A DNA stretch of 64,000 nucleotides from Zasmidium citrigriseum (taxonomy: Eukaryota > Ascomycota > Dothideomycetes > Mycosphaerellales > Mycosphaerellaceae). The position numbers were made by a program, and so were the translations under genes. The stretch covers positions 434,001-498,000 of the forward strand of contig NHNW01000004.1 of NCBI GenBank assembly GCA_002786025.1, written 5' to 3'. The notes beneath the pieces were generated by a model, which was not told the origin of the DNA, did not search any database, and saw nothing but the letters and a program-made list of their open reading frames with translations. Below, piece after piece: positions 44,371-54,119 of this stretch; position 1 is the stretch's first letter; each line of letters starts with the position of its first letter.

Positions 44371-46094
44371 ATGGCGGAGGAGGTGAAGGACAAGCAGGCG
44401 ACTGCAGATCAGACTCTCGCGTCTGACCTTGCGGACAAATCACTTGACAACCCGACCAAGACTTCAGAGGCTGCCGACGACCTAGCGAACGGAACGCACG
44501 AGGACGACGAGGAAGGTGAAGAGGAAGAGGGCGAAGAAGAAGCTGGAGCAGACGGTACACCAGGCAGCCCATCTGCTAAGAAGAAGCGCAAGCCGAGAAA
44601 GAAGAAGAAGAAGACGGCGGAGGGCACTGTTGCTACGCAAGAGAAGACCGTCCAACAGAATAAGCCAGTTCCCGTCCATGACATACCTTCGTTACTCCAG
44701 CAATTAGCATTGTCCTCGCCCAAGAAAGAAGGCAAGGCGCAAGACGAGTACAAGTTCTGGAACACACAGCCTGTACCCAAGTTCAAGGAGCCGAACTTGC
44801 TACAGACTACAAGTGGAGGCGAGGGCGAGGCACTACCTGAGGGACCGATCCTCCCAAGTGAGGTATGCAGAGCTGCGGCGAAGCCAGAGCCCGAGAAGCT
44901 GGTCGATGGCTTCGAGTGGTGTCTGATCGACCTGGACGACAAGGAAGAGTTGCAAGAGTTCTATGATCTACTCTACAACCACTACGTCGAAGACACGGAT
45001 GGCTCGTTCCGCTTTAACTACTCAGTCGAGTTCCTCGCATGGGCATTGAAGCCTCCAGGCTGGAAGAAGGAATGGCACATCGGAGTCAGGACGAAATCGA
45101 CTGCAGAGGGCAAGAAGGGCAAGCTGGTCGCCTCGATCTGTGGCATTCCCGTCACGCTGCGCGTTCGGGAACAGAAGATCGATTCTGTCGAGATCAACTT
45201 CCTGGCCATCCACAGAAAGCTGCGCAACAAGCGACTTGCCCCCGTGCTGATCAAGGAGGTCACCCGTCGATGCTACCTCAACGGCATCTACCAAGCTCTC
45301 TATACCGCTGGCACCTTGCTGCCCACACCTGTCAGCACCTGCCGGTACTTCCACAGATCACTCGACTGGGAGCATCTCTACAAGACCGGATTCAGCCACA
45401 TGCCACCCGGCACCTCTCTCATGAGGCAGAAGTACAAGTATCGAGTGGAGTCTTACACGCAGATTAAGGGTCTGCGGCCGATGAAGCCCGCCGATATCCC
45501 TGCCGTGAAAGACCTGCTGGTGCGGTACACTGAACGCTTCCAGCTCCGTCAGGAGTTCACCGATGAGGAGATTGCACATTGGATTTGCGGAGACACCTCC
45601 AAGGGCGTTGTCTGGAGTTACGTGGTTGAGGAGAACGGCAAGATCACCGACTTCATCTCATACTATCTACTCGAGGTAGGCTCTCTTAATTATTGTGGAC
45701 TTGAGCCCATTGCTAACGTTTGCAGTCCACCGTCCTGCGCTCTTCCAAGAAGGAAACCATCCGTGCCGCTTACCTGTACTACTACGCCACTGAAGCCGCT
45801 TTCCCCAGCCCCAAGACCAAGGTCAAAGATGCGCAAGCCGCGCTCCAATCACGCCTCGAGCTTCTTGTCCACGATGCTTTGATCCTCGCCAAGAAGGACG
45901 ATTTCCACGTCTTCAACGCCCTCACGCTTCTCGACAACCCCTTGTTCTTGAAGGAACAGAAGTTCGAGCCCGGAGATGGCAAACTACACTACTACCTCTT
46001 CAACTGGCGAACACCGCTGCTACCAGGAGGTGTAGATGACAAGAACCAGATCGACACTACCAAGATGGGTGGTGTTGGTGTTGTCATGTTGTAG
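44371..46094 (+). CDS. nmt1: Glycylpeptide N-tetradecanoyltransferase (N-myristoyltransferase)
   Basis: Transfers myristate from myristoyl-CoA to N-terminal glycines exposed after Met removal. Two exons (44371..45675 and 45726..46094) give 557 aa. The first 95 residues are acidic and then strongly basic (KKKRKPRKKKKKTAEG), a ribosome-targeting type extension. The catalytic core has EYKFWNTQPVPKF, FEWCLIDLDDKEELQEFYDL, FLAIHRKLRNKRLAPVLIKE and TCRYFHRSLDWEHLYKTGF. The C-terminus ends GGVGVVML, providing the C-terminal carboxylate that acts as catalytic base in this family. Intron phase 0, GTAGGC...TTGCAG. Confidence 0.96.
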
Positions 46095-46154
46095 AATAGC
46101 ACGGGATGCCGAATAGGCCAAAATGAAAAACTCTGTATTCTACAGTCCTTCTTC

Positions 46155-48051
46155 CTACTGTCTCATCTTCAAATCTTCCTTGATCAGATCCGCCCCTTTC
46201 TCCGCCGTGGCATACACCGTCGTTTGTATATTACCCCTCGGCTCAATAGGAAAGATAGACGCATCACAGACCCTCAGATTCGACGTCCCATGCACCACCA
46301 ACCGCTCATTGACAACCCCACCCAACTCCAACAGCATCATAGCACAAGTCCCCGAAGGATGATAATTACTCGACGCCGAGCTCCTCCCAAACTCAATCGC
46401 CCTCTCCAGATCCTCCGCACTCTGTCCCTCAGGCAACCTCCTCCCCCCAGATTTCAAAAACGATTTCAGCGGCTCGCACTTCGCCAACGCCTCACACTGT
46501 AAGATCCCGCGACCGAGGATCTCCGCGTCGAGAGGGTGGGAGAGGTAGTTTGGCTCAATCTTCGGGTGGGTTGTCGGGTCGGGGGAGGTGATGTGTGTGC
46601 TGCCCCTGGAGAAGGGGTGAGAGAGTTGCGTGACACAGGTTATGAAATTTCCGGGGTCGAGGAGGGACATTTTTTCTTTGGGGGATTCTTTTTGGAGGTG
46701 GCATTGGACTGTTACCATGCACATTGCTGTGGGAGTTTCGTCGGGGGATTCTATTACTTTTCGGATGAAGGCGTTGTGGACTGTCTCGGCGGCGTATTTC
46801 GGTGGTACGGAGGAGGGCGAAGGGAGGTGTTTGTCGAGGAGTTGGGTGAGGGTTTCTTTGGGCTCGGGGGTTATGAAGTCGACCATGGGGCAGTAGGCGA
46901 AGGTGTGGCCGCCGCCGTTTGCGAGAGGTCCGGTTGCGGATTCTTGGTATTGTTGCATGGCGGCTTGGATGATTTGAGGGTCGCGGAATTGGTCGGCTGT
47001 TTGGACGCCGTCTTTGACTTCCCAGGATGGACCGGCCATGAGGTGGTCTTGGAGGTTTTCTGGTGGGCGTGAATGTTAGTCACTGGAGGGAGATGAGGGT
47101 CATGGTGTGCTTACCTCCAACGTTCGGGTTGTCAATGACATGCTTGATACCCAACGACTTGCAGAGTTCAGCAGATCCAACACCTGATAGTTCGAGGATC
47201 TGAGGTGATCCAAAGGCGCCAGCGCAGAGCACGACCTCTTTGCTCGCTTTGACAACATGTCGCTCTCCTCCAACAGAGAACGCTACGCCTGTTGCCTTGA
47301 CAGCGCCTGCGAAGCTGGAGTCGAGTTCAATCCTCTCAACAAGAGCTCCAGTCACGACCTGCAGATTACTTCGATGCTTCACAGGTTCATAGTACTCCAA
47401 ACCAGCGAAGCTCCTCTTTCCCGTCTTGGTATCGATGCAAGCCGGCACCGCAAACCCTCCATTCCCAACACCATCCACAGGATTTCCGCGTCGCTGCAGA
47501 TTCTTCCACGTATCGATCCACGCCTTCTGCAAAGGATCCAGCTTCTGAGGAAACGAAGCCTTGATCGGACCGTCCGTACCTGTGAACTCCGAGTCCAAGT
47601 AATCAATCCCTAAAGCCTCCTGGACTTCTTTCGGCGGTGAGGTATGCGTTTGGAATTTGCGGAAGTAGGGCGCCATGCTCTGCCAGTCCCAGCCTGGATT
47701 GCCCAGTTCGGCCCAAGTGTCTAAGCCAGTCTTCGATGGATACACCATGGCCATCAGGTTGACAGCGGACGACCCGCCGATACACTTGCCCCTCGGGTGG
47801 TGCAGCTTTCTGTCGTGAAGTCCTGCGCTGGGCTCCGATTTGTACTGCCAGTCTCTCGTAGGATCGTCGTATAGTGAAACGAACAATGCAGGAGTCGTGA
47901 TTCGGGGATCGTTGTTAGCATCTTCTCCAGCCTCGAGCATAAGGACAGAGACATTCGGATCCTCTGATAGACGTGCTGCTAGGACACAGCCAGCTGTACC
48001 GCCGCCGCATATAATGACATCAAACGATTCTCTTTTCAAAAGGGATGACAT
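46155..48051 (-). CDS. GMC-family FAD oxidoreductase (choline dehydrogenase/alcohol oxidase-like)
   Basis: A glucose-methanol-choline oxidoreductase of unknown substrate. Two exons on the minus strand (48051..47115 and 47059..46155) give 613 aa. The dinucleotide-binding motif is FDVIICGGGTAGCVLAARLSE. GMC signature 1 is GKCIGGSSAVNLMAMVYPSK. The join gives PNVGENLQDHLM. The C-terminal active site has SNYHPSGTCAM (catalytic His) and, later, RGNIQTTVYATAEKGADLI. I start at 48051. An upstream in-frame ATG (48132) would add 27 basic, Ser-rich residues, but that stretch contains intron-like sequence. The coding strand is C-rich then strongly G-rich after about 46500. Confidence 0.9.
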
Positions 48052-49098
48052 CTTGATTGTAAGGTCTGCTAACGAGGTGATTGCAAATGAAGAGCGGAAT
48101 GAACTTACGGTCTTAAATATCCTCAAGGCCAAGGCCTTTCTCCTCTGCTATAGTCTTCCAAGCGCGAGCTGAAGTCCCTTTGCTGTAGCGTCCTTGAAGG
48201 TTTGGCCCGAAGAAGCAACCGCTGACCCCTCAGAATTTGTGTTTTAGGCGGCCTAGGACTAAGCTCAGCGGCTTACTGGATGTTCAATGTGTTGCGAGCG
48301 TAGATTCGTGTTCGGCTGAGCGGTCAGAAATGCTCGAGTCTTTGTAGGGCACGGGTCTGTGTTCCGTAGGGTATGGATCAATGTCTTCTGTATGCTTTGC
48401 CATTGGACATTTGCCCTAGTTCGAATCCAACATTCCTTCAAGGTGTTGAGGGCCAAGCTTGGTGAGCCAGCTGTGAAGACGGACTTTGGGATACCTCTTG
48501 GCAACCATGGCGCGGAGAGAGCGGCCGCAGATGTTGTCGTGTGCGTTGGTGCGTTGACGGGTTGGCCAACCATGTATGAGATTCACACATGACTGAGATA
48601 AATTTGAGGTTCTCCTCTGCGTCTGGAGACCATACAGGAAGCCTGTAAGCCCGCTTCGCCCAAGTGTTGCGTCGACGGACGGGACTCACCCTGAATCAAT
48701 GGTTATCAGTATTGCCGATACCTACACCGCCTTATGCCTCGTCAGTCGCAAGTATACTAGAACAGGGTAGTCGAGTAAGAGCTGAAGTTATGCGTTGACA
48801 TTCCATCGTAGGGTATCATCAGCGTTCCGATTCTATCCTCATTTCAGCCAACCTATGGCCAGTGCTGCTTCCGCTCCGTGCGCCGTTCATTCATCGATCA
48901 TCTCTGCCCTCCTCCGATATTTGCAAGCTGGTTCTTCGTAAATCTGCGACTCAGTCGCCAATCTTGTCTCCAGTGCTTGGGTGGTGTCTTCGTCTGGTCG
49001 TTGGGTCCCTTCACTGAGGCAGTCTCGCGTTTCTTGCCGGCCCGCCTATAGTTAGACGGACGCGTCAGCCCGATGCGCCGCAAAAGACTGCAAAGGGT
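48052..49098. other. Intergenic region, GMC 5' side / ERV14 3' side
   Basis: 1.05 kb. It includes a possible 43-nt 5' UTR intron of the GMC gene (48066-48108) and the possible alternative last exon of ERV14 (48898-49045). I find no further gene at 48265-48700, where both strands have short open frames without motifs. Confidence 0.4.
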
Positions 49099-49646
49099 TT
49101 ACCGACTTTCGTCTCTGATGAGAGCTACAATCATCGAGTAGAGGTAGAAGAAGAACATCAACAGGTGGAAACCCAGCTTGATGAAGGACTCCTTCTTATG
49201 GACATTGAGCTTGCGGAAGATCTCGGTGGCATCGAGGAGATGCTGGTTCTCGAAGATCCTGAGTACGAGTCAGTCAGTACATGCCCTGGTATGTCACATC
49301 TGCAGAGCCAAAACTCATGTCAATAGCTTACTTCTTTCCGTTCCATGCAATCAGCGGCATGTTCAAAAGCAACGGCAGCCAGTAGCCGTTGATCAAGAAC
49401 AAAATCGTGAGGAATGCGTGGACGCCGGCTTCTGGTACGATGTACATGTTGAGGCGGTTGCAAAGGTCGATAGGGTTGATGTAGTCGCATTCGAGATCGG
49501 AGTACATGATCGTGAAGAAGACCTGCAGGAAGAGGTTCACGGCATTGAGAAGGACAGCGAGGAGAAACAACCTGGCACCAAGTCGTCAGTATCGTCATAT
49601 CTCCGCCCATCAATGCTTCCTAGCCATACCACGCCTCGCCCGACAT
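49099..49646 (-). CDS. erv14: Erv14/cornichon ER cargo receptor
   Basis: A membrane cargo receptor that packs transmembrane proteins into COPII vesicles. Three exons on the minus strand (49646..49630, 49571..49332, 49258..49099) give 138 aa, exactly the usual family size. It starts [20 protein letters not shown]. The cornichon signatures are [20 protein letters not shown] and then [19 protein letters not shown]. Three hydrophobic helices are visible, the last being [20 protein letters not shown]. It ends IRDESR. The stop TAA is part of a good donor (GTAAAC), so an alternative splice to 49045..48898 would give a 186-aa form with a basic tail. Confidence 0.93.
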
Positions 49647-50147
49647 CTTGTGTGTACTTCAGCACCCGTCGAGGATGCTCTTTCACAGTGTAGATTGTTT
49701 ACTGTGGTCGCAGTGCTGCTCACGAGCGTTTGCAGGGTGGTTTCGGGTGAGAAGATTCGAAGATGATGCTATCGGCGAGGTGTTGAGGCGCGAGCGAATA
49801 GGTGTCCCGACGAACGGTCGCGCTAGCTAGCAGTTTCCAAGATGCACAACCGGATGCCTGAGGCGCGCGAGAGGGGCGGGTGAGTGAGGCGGCGATGGAG
49901 GATGCGGTGGGCGAGAGCAGCGTCGGCAGAGAAGCTGGCCTGGCGGAGCTGGAGCTGGAAGGTTCAAGTTCAATTCTGTTGACAGGCGGGCACTCCCAGG
50001 ATGACGCTGGCGGCTGTGGAGACTCTTGGCACAGATGTTCGCTACGGCGAATCGAAACGGCAGAAGTCAATATCAAGCGAGGTCAAGCACAAGAAGCATT
50101 TCGGATACCTCGTGGTCATTATTTCACATCTATACTACCCTCTCGCT
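49647..50147. other. Intergenic region, ERV14 5' side / MAP1 3' side
   Basis: 501 bp holding the ERV14 promoter and the MAP1 3' UTR. No element recognised. Confidence 0.45.
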
Positions 50148-51606
50148 TCAATGCGACGTTCCGTTCGTCTCAGCAGCCCCGTTCGTCTCAATCCGCTGCC
50201 CGTTGGCCATGTAGCCCTCAGGCATCGGCACTTTTCCGCCGGGCGAGTCTTCGAACCGTGCCGTGAGGATCTCGACGCCTGTCTCCGTGACGAGGAGCGT
50301 GTGCTCGAACTGAGCCGTTCTGGAGCCATCCGTCGTGACAGAGGTCCAGTCGTCGGGCCACGTCTTGTCCTTGTAAGATCCAATCGTAATCATGGGCTCA
50401 ATAGTGAAGCACATGCCGGGCTTTGCTTCACCAATGGCCTTGTTTTTCGCGTAGTGAGGAACGTTTGGCGCACAGTGGAACAGCTGGTTGATGCCGTGGC
50501 CACAGTACGTCTTGACGACCTGGCAGTTTCGTGATTTGGCAACCTTCTCGATGGTGTTGCCATAGTCGCGGAAGAGAGCCCCTGGCTTCACAAGCTTGAT
50601 CGCTTCGTCCAAGCAGTCTCGTGATGCCTCGACGACCCGGACATTGTCGGGGTTCTTGGCAGCCGACTCGCCAACGTAGTAGGTTTCGTTCAGGTCTCCA
50701 TGGAAGCCACCGTGGTAGAGCGTCACGTCGATATTGAGAATGTCGCCGTCTTGTAGTGGCCGGTGGTCGGGGATACCGTGGCAGATGACTTCGTTGGGAC
50801 TCGTACACACCGACTTGGGGAAATGGCAGTAGTTCAGCGGGGATGGATAGGACTTTGATGGACATTAGTGCCAACTCCCAAAACCAGCCAGTCTTTCACT
50901 TACATCTCGCTCTACACAAGCATCATGCACCACCTTGTCGATGTGATCCGTTGTGACTCCAGGCTTGATCTCGCGGGCAGCAATGTCGAGCACTTCACGA
51001 GCCAGCCGACACACTTTGCGCATGCCTTCCTGCTCCTGCTTGGTGAGGACCTTGATCTTGTTGCGACCAACAAACACCTTTGGCAAGAGTCAGTATTGAA
51101 CATGGATACCTGGTGGAAAGAGAACTTGCCTGTTCGCTCTTGGGAATGCCGTTGTGCGCATAGTCGGGATGCTTTATCCGGTCTGGCACTGTGCGGCGCG
51201 GCGACAGAGGGTAGACTGGTCTGAGGCTCCCGGTGAAAGGATATGCAGGGAATGGGTTGAAGTGTCCATCTGCGTCTGGTAAGGATACAACGCTAGGTGG
51301 GATGATCTTTGATAGCATACTGTTCTGTGCTTTGTGGAGGGCCTTATGTGTACTCTGCAAAATGTCAGCCCTGTGCCTCATGAAGACATGCCCAGTACTC
51401 CATATGAGCGTCCACCTCTTCCTCCCACTTGCGGTCCACTAACCTACCCAGTTCCTCTTGAAGCAATCTTGACTGCAGAAAAACGAGTCCTTCCCTAGCT
51501 TTTGGCATGTCGGGCATTGCAGCGCTCCCGCGTCATTCTCGCAATCTGCACCTTCGCACTTCCGCTTCTTCTCGACCGTCACCTCTTTCGCCGGCGCCTG
51601 GTCCAT
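50148..51606 (-). CDS. map1: Methionine aminopeptidase 1
   Basis: Removes initiator Met co-translationally. Four exons on the minus strand (51606..51448, 51354..51130, 51077..50904, 50852..50148) give 420 aa. The N-terminal zinc finger carries C17, C22, C31, C34, C44 and C48 (in [12 protein letters not shown]), a ribosome-binding feature of type 1 enzymes. The catalytic domain has metal ligands in [20 protein letters not shown] (two Asp), the His of [10 protein letters not shown], and the Glu residues of CFTIEPMI and [10 protein letters not shown]. Intron 2 is GC-AG (GCAAGT...CCAAAG). A GT site 20 bp further on (GTATCC) would shift the frame. The gene is divergent from kynurenine monooxygenase. 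Confidence 0.95.
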
Positions 51607-52319
51607 CGAGGCGCTTTCGTGAAAGTCGTGGATGGAAGTCGAGCGGGTCGTCGGGTTTCGATGTTACAACTGAGTCGCGCAGGATTTGAATGTCCTGACA
51701 ATGATACCAAGCGGCCAGGCTATGCGAGTGAGGTCGGCTGCGCGCAATGAACTCAGACCTTGAGGTTGCTGTACTTTGCAAAGCGTGTGCCAAAAGATTC
51801 CGAGCAGCTGTGGTTGAAGCTTCTGCGGTAGTTTATGGTCCGGGCGTAGTTTCCCGCCCTAATGTTTCGAGACGAGGCCGACGACGGCAGGAATGGACTC
51901 GACCTGGAGTGTGACAGAATCGATGAATAATCGGCGAGAAAGCGTGGGTAAACAAGAAACAAAGTCGAAGAACCGAAAGGACCCGAAGGCGTCGCTAAGC
52001 TCTCGTCGTAGCGATCACATGTGAATGAACAGAATTGATTAAACATTGATTAGGCTATTTGCTTCGGTGGCGGTCGGATCACCGGACTGGCACGCGACAC
52101 ACTGGCGGCGACGTCGGCCTGAAGGCTCTTGTGCTTTACAAATTTCACTCCATGACACCATCGAGTCCAGACCTTGCTGGACGTATATAAACACGTCTCC
52201 GCCGTCCCCGCGCTTCACCTGCTCAGTCGCGTCCTTCATCGTCTCCATCACGCGAGGCGGGAAATGAGCTATACACACTGCTTCACTCTTCCCAGCGCTC
52301 GCCTTGGCAGAGGGTAAAC
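51607..52319. promoter_or_regulatory. Shared 5' region, MAP1 / kynurenine monooxygenase
   Basis: 713 bp between divergent start codons. No specific element recognised. Confidence 0.45.
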
Positions 52320-53928
52320 ATGACCATCAAGTGCGTCGTAATCGGCGCTGGGCCGGTTGGTGCTCTTGCAGGTCTGTATGCCGCCAGGCGAGGCTGGGAC
52401 GTTGAGATATACGATCTCAGACCGGGTATCTATCCAGCATTAGCATTGGAGTGTGGACGTCCGCTAACAGGAGACAGATCTGCGAGATGCGACAACCACG
52501 CCTCTCAACTTCACCAAATCAATCAACCTGGCTCTTTCTGAGCGAGGAATCAATGCTATCCGCCACTCTGACTCCCCGAAGCTGCTCGAGGCAATTCTGG
52601 CTGAGACGATTCCCATGTATGGCCGCATGATTCATGGCCAGGGCATAGGCGGAGAGCTTACCGAGTCTGCTCAACAATATGACATCCATGGGCGCGCAAT
52701 CCAGGCCGTGGACCGAGGAGATCTGAATGCGAGACTTCTGGACGAACTGGAGAGCCTGCCCAATGTGAAGCTGCGGTTCAATCACAAGCTGACGGGTGCC
52801 GACTTCAGGCGCCGTTTGGCCTGGTTGGAGCGCAAGGGCACATCCAGGAGACAGAGTCACGAGGACGGCACTCGTCTCAGTGGAAGGCCTGGAAGACCAG
52901 AAGAGATCGAAATCGACTTCGACCTGATTCTCGGATGTGATGGAGCCCATAGCTCAGTCCGTTTTCACATGATGAAGTTCGCTCGTCTGGACTTTACGCA
53001 GAGCTACATCGACACTCTTTGGTGCGAGTTCAACATCCCACCTGCCACCGACGACTCCAGCAAGACGCCATCAGCCAAAGATGGATTCCGTACGAGTCCC
53101 AATCATCTGCACATTTGGCCGGGAAGTGACAAGATGTTCATCGCGATTCCCAGCGTGGACAAGTCCTTCACTTCGACGTTATTCGCTCCCGTCAAAGACT
53201 TTGCAGAGCTTGAGAGTGACCCCTCTGGTGTGGAGCTCTTCTTCAACAAGCACTTCCCTGGCGCTGTCGACCTGATCGGTCCAGCTGCAATTCAAAGCCA
53301 GTTCAAGGAGAACCCCCATCTGCCTCTGATCAGCGTCAAGTGCTCGCCGCACGTGTTCGAGTCCAGCGGTGTCATCCTGGGAGATGCTGCGCATGCAATG
53401 GTTCCATTCTATGGCCAGGGAATGAACGCTGGTCTGGAGGATGTGCGGGTCTTGTTCGCCCACCTTGACGCTCAGTCGACCAGCACCGAGGGACGTGCCA
53501 AGGCTTTGGCTTCGTATAATCAGGAGCGCATTGCGGATGCTCACGCGATAAACGACTTCTCACTGAGCAACTTCTGGGACATGCGAGTCGGCGTGCGATC
53601 GAAGACGGCGCTGCTGCGCAAGAAGATTGAAGAGTTTCTTTCGGACAAGCTTCCTGGTACTGGGTTCGCCACTCAGTACAGCAGAGTGAGCTTCAGCAAC
53701 CAACGCTACTCTGAAGTTGCGAAGGCAGTGTCGCGCCAGCGAGACGTCCTTCTTCGAGGCATGTACGGTACTGCCCTCTTGCCCGTGCTGGGATGGGCCG
53801 TGTGGTTTGTCTGGCGATGGCGCAAGACACAAGGTGGTAGTATAGGAGATGTCTTGGGTGGGCTTCGCGGTCTGACCCACCGTATTGGGAGACTTCCCAT
53901 CTTCACGTTCGCTACCGCTGGAAGATGA
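52320..53928 (+). CDS. bna4: Kynurenine 3-monooxygenase
   Basis: A flavoprotein hydroxylase converting kynurenine to 3-hydroxykynurenine in de novo NAD synthesis from tryptophan, on the mitochondrial outer membrane. Two exons (52320..52425 and 52478..53928) give 518 aa. Residues 1-20 hold the FAD motif [12 protein letters not shown]. The join gives [19 protein letters not shown], the conserved start of the family. Further motifs are [28 protein letters not shown] and [22 protein letters not shown]-terminal membrane segment ([14 protein letters not shown]) matches the outer-membrane anchor. Two acceptors 7 nt apart are present (52470 and 52477); only the second keeps frame. Confidence 0.94.
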
Positions 53929-54119
53929 TTACGCACTCGCACACAGAACAGCAAAACCCCTCTCCTCTCAAATGATGAGTCTACCACAAAAATTTCCTTA
54001 GGTGCGCGTCTTCTTCCTCTCTTCCTCTTCCTCCTACTCTCGTCACTCGTTATTTTCACCACACATGGTCGAGTCGCAGACCTATTTGGCTCGACCGCCT
54101 CATTTAATCTGTTCACGAT

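Noticed and set aside
48415..48436. GTTCGAATCC, a tRNA B-box-like word
   Set aside because: The flanking bases cannot form a T-stem and no A-box lies at a suitable distance.
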